Under the pieces are notes generated by a model. That model searched no databases. It had not been told where the DNA came from and was given only the letters and a program-made list of their open reading frames with translations. The position numbers and the translations under genes are program-made. DNA of 64,000 nucleotides. Source: Streptomyces sp. 3214.6. GTDB taxonomy: Bacteria; Actinomycetota; Actinomycetes; Streptomycetales; Streptomycetaceae. This document shows, piece by piece, positions 7,485-16,218 of this stretch; position 1 is the stretch's first letter, and every line of letters starts with the position of its first letter. The stretch is taken from the NCBI RefSeq assembly GCF_900129855.1, contig NZ_LT670819.1, positions 3,286,001 through 3,350,000 of the forward strand, written 5' to 3'.

Positions 7485-10400
7485 TCACCCCAGTTCGGCG
7501 AGCCGCTGCGCCGTCTGCTCCGCCGTCGGCTCACCCGTGCCCAGGTGGTCGTCGGGCAGCCGCGACCACTCCGCGCGGGCGGCGCGATAGGCCTCCCGGG
7601 CGGCGCGTGGGCGTGCGGCCGCCTCATAGGACATACCCCGCCAGTGGTGTGCCTGCGCACCCGTCTGGACGGCTTCCTGCCGGCGGTGCTCGGTCTCGGC
7701 CGTGCCCTCCGCCTCCCGGGCCGCCTCCGCCGCGTCCCGGAACGCGTCGACGGCGAGGTCGAGGCGGGCCGGGCGGCGCAGGCTGCGGTAGGCCTCGAAC
7801 TGGACCTGGCCGAGGTCGAGGCGGCAGCGGGCGGCCAGCAGCGGATCGTCCGCCTCCGCCGCCGCGAGCCCGAACAGGTGCTCGGCCTCGCGCAGGTCGA
7901 CGCGGTCCCCGCGGGCCCGGTAGCGCAGCATCAGCGCGCGGCCGAGCAACAGCAGCCGGTGGGCGACCTGGCGGCTGCCCGCCGGGGTCTCCATCCGGCA
8001 GTCCCGCAGGACGCGGATCGCCGGGGACAGCATGCTCTGGGCGCGCGCGTACGGGAGTCCGGCCAGCCGCAGCAGCACCTCGCCCCACTCGGCGAGGACG
8101 TCGGCGTGCGCGGGCGCGTCGCGGGACATGCGCTGGGAGGCCAGCGCGAAGCGCTCCGCGGCCGTCTCCAGGTCCGCCGGTTCGCCCGACTCGGCGTAGC
8201 GGGCCACGGCGATCCGGCCGGCCCGCACCAGCAGCGCCGCCCGCTGCCCCTGTTCACGCACCAGGGCGAGGGCCTCGTCGACCCGGTCCTGGGCGTCGTC
8301 CAGCGGGCCGCCCGCCTGGAGCAGCGCGTCGACCAGGTCGAGGAGGACGCGTACCCGCGCGCGGGCCGACTCGGCGGTGTACGGCTCCACGGCGGTGTCC
8401 AGGGCGTTGCGCAGCGACTGGGCGCCCTGCTCGGCGTAGAGGCGGGCCTGGACGGGGTCGACGGTGGCGCCGGAGAGGCGCAGCAGGATCCGGCCGTGTT
8501 CCAGGGGGAGTTCGGGCGGCCGCAGCCGCCGGTCGGGCCAGACGTCGGCGAAGGCCTCCAGCATGCCGACGGCGCCCTGGAGCAGTGCGCTGTCCCCGCC
8601 GAGCCGCCACTGCGCCTCCAGGGCGCGGACCCGCTGCAGGGTGAGTTTCAGCGCCTCGTTCTCGTCGAGGTCGGGGGCCGCGCAGGCCACGGCGTACTCG
8701 CGGTCGGCGCGACGCAGCAGGTCGAGGGCCGCGGTCCGGTCGCCGCGTCGCCTGCGGTCGGTCGCGGCGGCGTGCAGCACCCGGGCCAGGACGGCCCGTT
8801 CGTGCAGCCGGCGCGGGTGGGCGGCCGCCCGTTCCGCGGCCGCCTCGGCCTCCTGGAGCAGGTCGTCGCCGCCCTGCACCTCCCACAGGCGCAGCGTGCA
8901 GTGCGCGTACTCGGCCCACAGCTCGGGGTCCGCGCCGACCGGCCGCTCGTGTTCGGTGGCGCCGCGCAGCAGCTGCACCGCGTCGATGACGTCCTGGATC
9001 ATGCCCTCGCTGTCGAAGCGTTCGATCAGCCGGCGGGCCCGGCGGACCGCCTGGTGCGTCGGCCGGTCCGCGGCCTGTCCCGGTCCGGTCTGCCCGTCGT
9101 ACGTCGCGAACTGCTCGGGCAGTGGCATGAACCGGCGCAGGACGCGGGCCGCGACTTCGGCGAACGGCTGTGGCACGGAGGCGTCGTCGCCGTGGCCGCC
9201 GTTGTCGCCGTTGTCCGCGGGGCGGGCGGTGGGCGCGTACGGGCGGCCCGCGCCGGCGTCGCCGAGCTGGGCCAGGGCGAGGGCCGGGAAGTTGGGGCCG
9301 CCCTTGCCGAAGCGCTGCTCGATGTACTCCGAGCAGTGCTTGAGCACCAGCATGGCCTCGTCGCGGCCGAGCCGGGACAGCAGGGCGTCACGGACGTCCG
9401 GCTCGATGTGGTACCACTGGGCGCCGTCGCGCGAGTACTCCTCCGAGGCGCGGGTGACGAGCCCGCCGACCAGCACCTCGGCGAGTTCGGCGGGCCCTGA
9501 GTCGGGCAGCATGGTGCGCTGCACGAGCTGCATCACGGGCAGGCACAGTGGTGCGGCGGCCAGGTAGACGGCGAGGCGTCCGGCGGCCGAGGAGGCGCTG
9601 GAGCTGAACCGGCTGACCCGTTCGAGCGGCGTGCGCCGCCGGTCCGCGCGGGCGGCCGGGGCGGGCGGCTGGTCCGCGCGCACCCAGCCCACGGCGCCCG
9701 GCACTTGCCCCGCGCCGGCCCCGGACAGCAGCCTGGCCCAGGCGCCGAGGGCCACCGGCTCGGGCGGCAGCACCGGTACGGGCAGCGCTCCCCGCCGGGC
9801 CTCCGAGGGGACGCCAGCCGGGGTCCGCACACGCAGGGCGGCGGCACCGCCGAGCGTCTCGCCGCGGCTCAACTCGCCGAAGACCACGGGGAGTCGGGTG
9901 CGGTGCCACAGGCGCTGCGGCAGCGGCTGGAGCACGGCGACGGGGCCCTGCCGGGAGAGGTGGTGCAGCAGCCGGTGCGCGTGGCCGCTGTGCCACAGGG
10001 GGCCCGCGCAGTCACTGACGACCAGGACGATGCGGCGGCCGGTGGGATCGCTGAGCCGGTCCGTGGAGTGCAGCGGCGCCGCGTAGGCGTCGGCGCTGCG
10101 GCTGACGGCCGGCTCGCCGTCGGGGCCCTGGTGCAGATAGCTGACCTGGATGTCGGAGAAGGCACCCAACTGGCCGAAGACCTGCTGCAGTTCGACGAAG
10201 AGCCGGTCCCACACACGCATCGACGACGAGGCGTCCAGGACCAGTTGCAGCCGGGCGTCGGCCCGGGTGACGGCGCGGTGGACGGGCAGGATCAGGCCGC
10301 CCGCCTGCGCGCTGCGCTCGGCCGTCGCCGTCTCGTCCAGCTCCGTGCGCAGCGGCGGCGCGGGGCTCCGGTAGCGCTGCAACCGCCGTAATGCGCGCTG

Positions 10401-10859
10401 GAGTTCGAGCGGGGAGGGCAGTGCGGGGGCGGCGGGCACACCGACCGGAAGCGCGGCGGCCCGGCCCGTGCCACGGGCCCGCGGCACGCCGTCCTGCGGC
10501 ACCGGGTACAGGCTCACCCGGCCGTCGGCCCCCACGTCCTGCGGGGGTCGCTCCGGACGCTCGGGACGGTCCTCGTGCGGCCGTCCGGCCCCGTCCCGGC
10601 CGCGTCCGCCGTCGGGCCGGGGTGTGGGCCGCCCGTCGGTTCCGGGCGGGTCCTCCTGGTCGGGGGTCTCCACGGGCCGGGTCCAGCGCGCCAGCCACAG
10701 CGCGTCGCACAGCTGCCGCACGTCGGGATCGAGCCCGATCTCACGCAGCCGCGTGACGAGTTCGGCGAGCGGATCCCCGCCGTGCGCCGTGGGCGCGGGG
10801 GTGTCGGGACGGTTCCCGTCGGGCGGGACGGGGCCGTGGCGGGCCGCAGCGTCGGGCAT
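7485..10859 (-). CDS. SAV_2336-type protein with vWA/MIDAS-like domain and TPR-like tail
   Basis: A protein of about 1,124 residues from ATG 10859, with an RBS-like GGTGAGGG before it; an ATG at 10916 would overlap the AAA+ gene by 50 bp. A low-complexity, Pro/Arg-rich region follows a short conserved N-terminus. At about residue 205 is LQLVLDASSSMRVWDRLF, a MIDAS-like D-x-S-x-S of a von Willebrand A fold, with IVLVVSDCAGPLW later in the same domain. From about residue 560 on there are helical, Ala/Arg-rich TPR-like repeats. This matches the SAV_2336 N-terminal-domain family, which travels with MoxR ATPases and trypsin-like proteins in actinobacterial vWA-MoxR-associated systems. It lies 7 bp after the AAA+ gene and 37 bp before the RiPP precursor, so it bridges the two halves of the operon. 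Confidence 0.8.
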   Translation of the reverse strand: MPDAAARHGPVPPDGNRPDTPAPTAHGGDPLAELVTRLREIGLDPDVRQLCDALWLARWTRPVETPDQEDPPGTDGRPTPRPDGGRGRDGAGRPHEDRPERPERPPQDVGADGRVSLYPVPQDGVPRARGTGRAAALPVGVPAAPALPSPLELQRALRRLQRYRSPAPPLRTELDETATAERSAQAGGLILPVHRAVTRADARLQLVLDASSSMRVWDRLFVELQQVFGQLGAFSDIQVSYLHQGPDGEPAVSRSADAYAAPLHSTDRLSDPTGRRIVLVVSDCAGPLWHSGHAHRLLHHLSRQGPVAVLQPLPQRLWHRTRLPVVFGELSRGETLGGAAALRVRTPAGVPSEARRGALPVPVLPPEPVALGAWARLLSGAGAGQVPGAVGWVRADQPPAPAARADRRRTPLERVSRFSSSASSAAGRLAVYLAAAPLCLPVMQLVQRTMLPDSGPAELAEVLVGGLVTRASEEYSRDGAQWYHIEPDVRDALLSRLGRDEAMLVLKHCSEYIEQRFGKGGPNFPALALAQLGDAGAGRPYAPTARPADNGDNGGHGDDASVPQPFAEVAARVLRRFMPLPEQFATYDGQTGPGQAADRPTHQAVRRARRLIERFDSEGMIQDVIDAVQLLRGATEHERPVGADPELWAEYAHCTLRLWEVQGGDDLLQEAEAAAERAAAHPRRLHERAVLARVLHAAATDRRRRGDRTAALDLLRRADREYAVACAAPDLDENEALKLTLQRVRALEAQWRLGGDSALLQGAVGMLEAFADVWPDRRLRPPELPLEHGRILLRLSGATVDPVQARLYAEQGAQSLRNALDTAVEPYTAESARARVRVLLDLVDALLQAGGPLDDAQDRVDEALALVREQGQRAALLVRAGRIAVARYAESGEPADLETAAERFALASQRMSRDAPAHADVLAEWGEVLLRLAGLPYARAQSMLSPAIRVLRDCRMETPAGSRQVAHRLLLLGRALMLRYRARGDRVDLREAEHLFGLAAAEADDPLLAARCRLDLGQVQFEAYRSLRRPARLDLAVDAFRDAAEAAREAEGTAETEHRRQEAVQTGAQAHHWRGMSYEAAARPRAAREAYRAARAEWSRLPDDHLGTGEPTAEQTAQRLAELG

Positions 10860-10866
10860 CAGGCCC

Positions 10867-11889
10867 TCACCTCGGGCGGTCGAGTCGCTGGATGAGCTGG
10901 TCGGCCAGGCGGTCACGGCTGGGCGGCGCGGCCGCGTCGGTGAGGTATATCGCGTTCAACAGCTGGTCCGCCGCGAGGAGTTCACTGCGTGAGCGCTCCA
11001 GGAACCGGGTGATCAGATCGTCCCCCGCGCGGGCCGCCTCGTCACCGAGATGCGCGCGGACGAAGGTGGCGAGCCGATTGTGGTCGGGGCGCCCCAGCTC
11101 CAGGTGGATGCAGCGGCGCATCAGCGGGGCCGGGAAGTCCCGCTCGCCGTTGCTGGTGAGCACCACGAACGGGAAGGCACGGCAGCGTACCCGGCCGTCG
11201 CGCACCCGGACCTTCACCCCGTCGGCGGTCAGCACCTCCGCCTCGCCGTCCGGCAGCCGGTCGGCGATGCGCTCCAGCTCGGGGATCGCGAACTCGCCCT
11301 CCTCCAGGACGTTCAGCAGGTCGTTGGGCAGATCTATGTCGCTCTTGTCGAGCTCGTCGATGAGCAGCACGCGCGGGGTGTCGGAGGGCAGCAGCGCGGT
11401 GCCGAGCGGGCCCAGCCGGATGTAGCTGCCGATGCCCTCGACCGCGCCCGGCGTACCCGCCGCCGAGCCGAACCCGCCCTGTGCGGCGATCTGCACGTCC
11501 TGCAGTCTGGCGATCGCGTCGTAGTGGTAGAGCCCGTCCTGGAGCGCGGAGCGGCTGACGATGGACCAGCGCAGCACGTTGCCCAGGCCGAGTTCGTACG
11601 CCACCGAGTGCGCGAGCGTGCTCTTGCCCGCGCCGGGGCTGCCGGTGACGAGCAGGGGGCGGCGCAGATAGAGCGCCGCGTTGATCATCTCCAGCTCCTC
11701 GGCGCCCGGCCGGTGCAGTTCCGCCAGGTGCCGGTGCGCGCCGAGCCTGCGGTCCTCGGAGCCGTCGCCGGATCCGGCCGCGTCACGGCTGGTGAAGTCC
11801 CGCCAGGGGGGCGGGTCGGGCAGCCGCTCCAGGCCGTCGTGGGGTTCGCCGGCGCCTCGGTAGATGAGCCACTCACTGGATTCGGTCAT
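10867..11889 (-). CDS. MoxR-family AAA+ ATPase
   Basis: A 340-residue ATPase. Walker A is GSPGAGKS at 83-90, Walker B VLLIDELDKSD, followed by LPNDLLNVLEEGEFAIPEL and the sensor-1 strand FPFVVLTSNGERDFPAPLMRRC. These are typical MoxR features. MoxR proteins work as chaperone-like remodelers with vWA-domain partners, and the gene directly downstream encodes a vWA-like protein. In vWA-MoxR-associated conflict systems this ATPase is proposed to deliver NTP-dependent control over a protease or effector, here the trypsin-like protein encoded just upstream. Start is ATG 11889 with GAGGA upstream. Confidence 0.88.
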   Translation of the reverse strand: MTESSEWLIYRGAGEPHDGLERLPDPPPWRDFTSRDAAGSGDGSEDRRLGAHRHLAELHRPGAEELEMINAALYLRRPLLVTGSPGAGKSTLAHSVAYELGLGNVLRWSIVSRSALQDGLYHYDAIARLQDVQIAAQGGFGSAAGTPGAVEGIGSYIRLGPLGTALLPSDTPRVLLIDELDKSDIDLPNDLLNVLEEGEFAIPELERIADRLPDGEAEVLTADGVKVRVRDGRVRCRAFPFVVLTSNGERDFPAPLMRRCIHLELGRPDHNRLATFVRAHLGDEAARAGDDLITRFLERSRSELLAADQLLNAIYLTDAAAPPSRDRLADQLIQRLDRPR

Positions 11890-11998
11890 GATCCGGTCCT
11901 CGTCACTCGTCCACCGCCGCGGCCGTCCGAACGTGCATCACGTTATCCATCCTGAGGGTGACTGGTAAGGGGCCGACCGGCCCCGCGGGCGGGTGTGC

Positions 11999-14275
11999 TC
12001 AAGGGGCCTCCAGCAGGTCACCGGTTCCCGGGAGCGGTTGGTGGGGGTCGTCGTACAGCAGGGCGACGCCGTCCGCCCAGAAGGACTCCGTGCGGCCCGC
12101 GCGCAGCCGCATCCGCAGATCGTGCACGACCTCGGGGAGGTGCTGCACGCTGGGCGGTTCGGCGATCTCGTCGACCGTGCCGCGGTGGAACTCCCCGCAG
12201 ACCGCGTCGGGCCGGCCGCGCCGCCTGCGCCACAGGGCCACGCCGTACCCGCCGAGCACGATCCGGGCGAGCGCCTCCGCGTCGTCCTCGTACCGGAGGT
12301 CGCCGTACCGGCAGAGCACCGGGACGGTGCCGTGCGCCAGGGCGCGCAGCTGCTCCACGGTCGGCACGGGTTTGCGCAACCCCTCGTCGCAGTCCAGGAC
12401 TTCGGCCTTCGCGCGGTGGGCGTGCAGCCAGCGCCAGCGGGCCCGGCGCTCCTCGTCGACGTCGTCCTCGTCGTCACCCTCATCGGATTCGGCGTCGCCT
12501 TCGACGTGGCCGTCGGCGTCGCCTTCGTCCTCGCCGTACGCCTCCTCGGGCAGCCGGTCGCGGTCGGCGCAGCGCACGACGACCGGCCGCTGGGCGCCCA
12601 ACGGCTCCTCGTCGGGCGGGAGGTGCCAGGTGTCCACCTCCAGGCCGAGCAGCGCGTGCGGCAGCGCCACCTGCAGCAGCGCGGGCCTGCCGGGCTCGTC
12701 GCAGTGCCGGAACGCCTCCGCGAGCGGACCGGCGAGGTGCGCGGGCAGGTCGGCCAGCGGCGTGCGCTCGGCCTCGTGCAGCCGGACCACGGCGCCGCCG
12801 GGCACGGACACCGAAACCGACCAGTCGCAGCGGTCCGGCTCCCAGCCGCGCCGCACCAGTTCGAGCAGGGCGGAGGGCCGGCCCGCGCTGCCGACGGCAC
12901 GGGCACGCGCGTGTGCGTCGGCACGCCGGTGATGCCGCCGCCGGCCGCCGGAACCGCCCGGCTCACCGGAGATCGTGTCGGGGGCGTCGTGCCCCGGCCG
13001 GCCGGCCGCTCCGTGCTCGGCCTCGTCCCGGCGGCGCAGCCGCTCGATCCGCTGCTCGGCGAGGCCCGACCGGTAGCGGGCGCTGAGCCGCTGCGCGGCC
13101 TGCCACACCCACACCCACAGCGCCTTCTCCGCGTCCGGGGTGCTGGGCACGACGAACGGGCGGGGAGCGGACATCGCCCGCATCGCGTAGTCGAGCACGA
13201 GCTCCAGCGCGCCGTCGTCACTCGCGCTCTCGTACAGCGCCCCGAGGCCGTCGCGCCAGCCGCGCGGCGCGGGCAGCGGGGTGGGGGCCTGGAAGTCGGG
13301 GAGGGAGTCGAGGATGTCCAGCAGGGCGCGGGTGCTCTGCGGCGGCGGGAGTTCGGCGAGCCGGCCCAGCAGCTGGATCCGCTCGTCCGGGCTGAGGGTG
13401 CGGCCGGGCCGCGCGCCGAGCCGGCCCTGCACGTCGGTCCACGTCTGGCGCCGGGAGGCCGGATGGCGCTGACGGTCGCGGTGGTAGCGGTCGTGCGCGT
13501 GGAAGACCGCCTGGTACAGGTCGCTGTGCTCGGCCGGCACGGCCTCCGCCGGGACCCGCAGGGTGCGCAACTGCTCGATCCCGGTGGACGTGCCCCCGGG
13601 CCGGTGGTCCGAGCGCGCCTTCAGGACGCCGATCACCTCGCCGCGCACGGGGTCGATCACCGGGCCGCCCGAGACGCCGTACGGCAGGTCGTTGTCGCCG
13701 AGCCGCATCTGCACGTCCGACGACCAGCCGCCGATGGTGCCCTGCACGGTGAGCGTCCCGTCGAGGACCTGTAAGCGGCCCTCGTTCTCGGTCCAGCCGG
13801 CGTACAGCACCCGGCCCTCGCCGTAATAGGCGGCCGGGCGTTCGGAGACGTACACGCACTCGTGGTCGTCGACGGGCTCGGTCAGCTGGACCAGGGCGAG
13901 GTCCGGGGCCGGCCAGTTGCCGGCCGGCAGGGTTCGCCCGTCCCGCCCGTCCCGGCCTGCGTGGTCGGTCCGCTCGGCGCGGTCGGGGAGCGTCGCCACC
14001 ACCCGGCCGGGCGCGGTCGACGTGCCCCTGCCGGGCGCCGTCTCATACACCACCGCGACCTCGCCCCCCTCCCCGCCGCAGGCCACATGTGCGCAGGTCA
14101 GAACCCAGTTCGGGGCGATGAAGAAGCCGCTCCCGAGGAACGTGCCGGGCTCCTCCAGGGCATACCCGAGCACCGGGCGATGAATGCGCACGGTCGCCGC
14201 GACGACGAGTCCACGCAGTGCACGGCGGGCCGCATCGAACGCGTTCGATGCGCCCGGGGCGTGCCCGCCCGTCAT
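11999..14275 (-). CDS. Trypsin-like serine protease/VMAP protein
   Basis: A 758-residue protein. The N-terminal third is a chymotrypsin-fold protease with all three catalytic residues visible: His63 in TCAHVAC, Asp125 in PDLALVQL and Ser202 in YGVSGGPVI. There is no signal peptide, so it is expected in the cytoplasm. A helical middle region follows, then a C-terminal domain containing GRPALLQVALPHALLGLEVD and RPVVVRCADRD, which resembles the VMAP C-terminal domain of vWA-MoxR-associated proteins. A highly acidic linker (about residues 580-615, rich in Asp/Glu) interrupts that domain. ATG 14275 overlaps the stop of the upstream gene (ATGA), pointing to translational coupling. Substrate unknown; the neighbouring peptide precursor is one candidate. 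Confidence 0.82.
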   Translation of the reverse strand: MTGGHAPGASNAFDAARRALRGLVVAATVRIHRPVLGYALEEPGTFLGSGFFIAPNWVLTCAHVACGGEGGEVAVVYETAPGRGTSTAPGRVVATLPDRAERTDHAGRDGRDGRTLPAGNWPAPDLALVQLTEPVDDHECVYVSERPAAYYGEGRVLYAGWTENEGRLQVLDGTLTVQGTIGGWSSDVQMRLGDNDLPYGVSGGPVIDPVRGEVIGVLKARSDHRPGGTSTGIEQLRTLRVPAEAVPAEHSDLYQAVFHAHDRYHRDRQRHPASRRQTWTDVQGRLGARPGRTLSPDERIQLLGRLAELPPPQSTRALLDILDSLPDFQAPTPLPAPRGWRDGLGALYESASDDGALELVLDYAMRAMSAPRPFVVPSTPDAEKALWVWVWQAAQRLSARYRSGLAEQRIERLRRRDEAEHGAAGRPGHDAPDTISGEPGGSGGRRRHHRRADAHARARAVGSAGRPSALLELVRRGWEPDRCDWSVSVSVPGGAVVRLHEAERTPLADLPAHLAGPLAEAFRHCDEPGRPALLQVALPHALLGLEVDTWHLPPDEEPLGAQRPVVVRCADRDRLPEEAYGEDEGDADGHVEGDAESDEGDDEDDVDEERRARWRWLHAHRAKAEVLDCDEGLRKPVPTVEQLRALAHGTVPVLCRYGDLRYEDDAEALARIVLGGYGVALWRRRRGRPDAVCGEFHRGTVDEIAEPPSVQHLPEVVHDLRMRLRAGRTESFWADGVALLYDDPHQPLPGTGDLLEAP

Positions 14276-14790
14276 GCCCCGCCCCCGCCGACGGTGCCGT
14301 CGCCGCCCCCGTGCATCGGCGCGCCGGGGGACGCGCCCGCGCGCGGGGCCCCACCCGTGCCCGACGATGAGCCGTCACGCGCGCGTGGATCCGCGGCAGC
14401 GGACGGGGGATCGTCGTGCGGTGGCGGCGCGTCGAGGTCCGGCGGTCCGCTGTTCCAGGTGAGGGTGACCGTGATGCCGGCCTTGGCCTCGCCGTCGGCG
14501 AGCAGGCCCACGACCTTCCCCGCCTTGGCGGTCAGCTCGATGCCGAACTCGACGCTCACCTCGTCGGGCCGCACCGCGCGCAGCGGCTCCGCCAGCGACC
14601 GTGCGACCCCGGTGACGAGCGCGTGCAGGCTCTCCACGCTCGCCTCCACCCGCTCGGCGAACCCGGTGTCGCTGTACGACAGCCGACCGGACGGAGCGGA
14701 CAGCTCCCCGGCCCCCGAGATCCTCGCCCACACGGGCGTCCCGTCCGGCAGCGCGATGCGCGCTACCCGCGTCACTTCCTCACCCGTCAT
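14272..14790 (-). CDS. Trypsin-co-occurring domain protein (CU044_2847/Trypco1-like)
   Basis: A 172-residue protein from ATG 14790, with GGGGAG 5 bases upstream. The core is a beta-rich domain, VARIALPDGTPVWARI near the start, with VSVEFGIELTAKAGKVV around residues 90-105 and ITVTLTW at about 122. This pattern is typical of the small Trypco1 proteins encoded next to trypsin-like proteases in streptomycete conflict systems. The last 40 residues are Pro/Ser/Asp-rich and probably disordered. It is the first gene of the operon and overlaps the protease start by 4 bases, suggesting stoichiometric expression as a partner or regulator of the protease. Function beyond co-occurrence is unknown. Confidence 0.75.
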   Translation of the reverse strand: MTGEEVTRVARIALPDGTPVWARISGAGELSAPSGRLSYSDTGFAERVEASVESLHALVTGVARSLAEPLRAVRPDEVSVEFGIELTAKAGKVVGLLADGEAKAGITVTLTWNSGPPDLDAPPPHDDPPSAAADPRARDGSSSGTGGAPRAGASPGAPMHGGGDGTVGGGGA

Positions 14791-14936
14791 GCCACTCCCC
14801 CGCCGCTCACGACACTCCCCCGTTTTTCCCGGTCCCCCAGCGCCTATCCTTTTTCTGTCCCCTCCCTCGCAGGAACAAGGGTCCTTCCCCCGTGGGGGGA
14901 TGCCTATCCCTACGACCGACCCACGGAGCACGATCC

Positions 14937-15119
14937 ATGTACTTCACCGATCGCGGAATCGAGGAACTCGAGAAGCGGCGCGGCGAGGAGGAGGTCACCT
15001 TCGAGTGGCTCGCCGAGCAGCTGCGGACGTTCGTCGACCTGAATCCGGACTTCGAGGTGCCGGTGGAGCGCCTGGCGACGTGGCTGGCCCGGCTGGACGA
15101 CGACGAGGACGACGAGTAG
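14937..15119 (+). CDS. Small conserved actinobacterial protein (DUF6104-like)
   Basis: A 60-residue acidic protein starting MYFTDRGIEELEKRRGEEE and ending in a run of Asp/Glu. ATG 14937 is chosen because of the GGAG upstream; an upstream in-frame ATG at 14898 lacks support. It is predicted to be mostly helical, with no membrane segment or signal. It resembles the widely conserved small streptomycete proteins grouped as DUF6104, whose role is unknown. It is transcribed divergently from the RiPP/protease operon and followed by a compact hairpin. Confidence 0.75.
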   Translation: MYFTDRGIEELEKRRGEEEVTFEWLAEQLRTFVDLNPDFEVPVERLATWLARLDDDEDDE

Positions 15120-15179
15120 GGCGGCAGACCGGGCCGCGACGGTCGTCCGGCTCCTCGCCGGTTCCACCGGTTTCCGCAC

Positions 15180-15205
15180 AAGGGGCGTCCTCCGGGGCGC
15201 CCCTT
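15180..15205 (+). terminator. Terminator hairpin after the small DUF gene
   Basis: Inverted repeat aaggggcg/cgcccctt (15180-15187 and 15198-15205) with a 10-base loop, between the small acidic protein gene and the DUF4097 promoter. Confidence 0.6.
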
Positions 15206-15234
15206 CGGCATGCCCGGTCACCGGATCGAGTGTC

Positions 15235-15262
15235 TTGACTTTCCCCGTCCGCGATATATCGT
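15235..15262 (+). promoter_or_regulatory. Promoter and probable PadR operator
   Basis: A -35-like TTGACT (15235-15240) and a -10-like TATCGT (15257-15262) are separated by 16 bases. The -10 overlaps the perfect 10-bp palindrome cgatatatcg (15252-15261), and gcgatat recurs about 25 bp downstream. The AT-rich dyad over a promoter that ends in a PadR gene suggests autorepression; this is inference. Confidence 0.5.
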
Positions 15263-15320
15263 GTTTCACGAGAGACGCGATATGGCGTGTCGTGTCGTTG
15301 TCGTGGAGGAGGTCCGCACC

Positions 15321-16217
15321 ATGTCCGAGTGGTCCGTCGCCGAGCCGAGGAAGCTTTCCTTCGACGAGCCTGTGAGCGAACTGCACGTACGCATCGTCGA
15401 CGGCACCGTGAACGTGGTGGGCACCGAGGAGGGCCCCGCCCGCCTGGAGGTTTCCCGGATCGAGGGACCGCCCCTGGTGGTGAGCCATCGCGAGGGCACG
15501 TTGACGGTGGCGTACGAGGACCTGCCCTGGAAGGGCTTCCTCAAGTGGCTCGACCGCAAGGGCTGGCGGCGCAGCGCCGTCGTCTCGCTCGCCGTGCCGG
15601 CCGGCACCCGCGTGGAGGTGGGTGTGGTGAGCGCGGGGGCGGTGGTCTCCGGCATCGACGGCCGCGCCGAGGTGAAGGGGGTCAACGGGGACACGACCCT
15701 GGTGGGACTCGCCGGCCCGGTCCGCGCGGACACCGTCTCGGGCAGCGTGGAGGCCCAGGCCCTCACCGGTGACCTGCGCTTCAACTCCGTCTCGGGCGAT
15801 CTGACCGTGGTCGAGGCGGGCTCCTCCGTGAAGGCCGACTCGGTGAGCGGGTCGATGATCGTCGACCTCGACCCGACGAGCCGGCCCACCCACATCGACC
15901 TGACCAGCGTCTCCGGCGAGATCGCCATCCGGCTGCCCCACCCGGCGGACGCACAGGTGGAGGCGAACACCGCGAGCGGCTCGGTCTCCAACGCCTTCGA
16001 GGACCTCCGGGTCAGCGGCCAGTGGGGCGCCAAGCGCATCACCGGCCGCCTGGGCGCCGGCAACGGCAAGCTCAGGGCGACGACGGTCTCCGGCTCGATC
16101 GCCCTGCTACGGAGGCCTCCGGCGGACGACGAGCGGGACAATGCGTTTTCCGGCCCGGGCGGCGAGAGCTCCTCCGGCGGCCCGGCCGACAGCACGACCG
16201 AAAAGAAGGTGCTCTGA
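15321..16217 (+). CDS. DUF4097 beta-strand repeat protein
   Basis: A 298-residue protein from ATG 15321, preceded by GGAGGAGG. After an N-terminal segment it consists of short beta-strand repeats with the recurring signature D/S-V-S-G-S/D/E (DTVSGSVEAQ, NSVSGDLTVV, DSVSGSMIVD, TSVSGEIAIR, TASGSVSNAF, TTVSGSIALL), typical of DUF4097/LiaG-like putative adhesin folds forming a beta solenoid. No signal peptide or membrane helix is evident. Its stop is 1 base before the PadR-family gene, so the two are one operon. Proteins of this family often pair with PadR/LytTR regulators of envelope stress; the exact role is unknown. Confidence 0.85.
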   Translation: MSEWSVAEPRKLSFDEPVSELHVRIVDGTVNVVGTEEGPARLEVSRIEGPPLVVSHREGTLTVAYEDLPWKGFLKWLDRKGWRRSAVVSLAVPAGTRVEVGVVSAGAVVSGIDGRAEVKGVNGDTTLVGLAGPVRADTVSGSVEAQALTGDLRFNSVSGDLTVVEAGSSVKADSVSGSMIVDLDPTSRPTHIDLTSVSGEIAIRLPHPADAQVEANTASGSVSNAFEDLRVSGQWGAKRITGRLGAGNGKLRATTVSGSIALLRRPPADDERDNAFSGPGGESSSGGPADSTTEKKVL

Positions 16218-16218
16218 C

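Noticed and set aside
12000..13774. Long plus-strand frames across the protease and ATPase genes
   Set aside because: They are mirror images of high-GC minus-strand genes with family-verified products.
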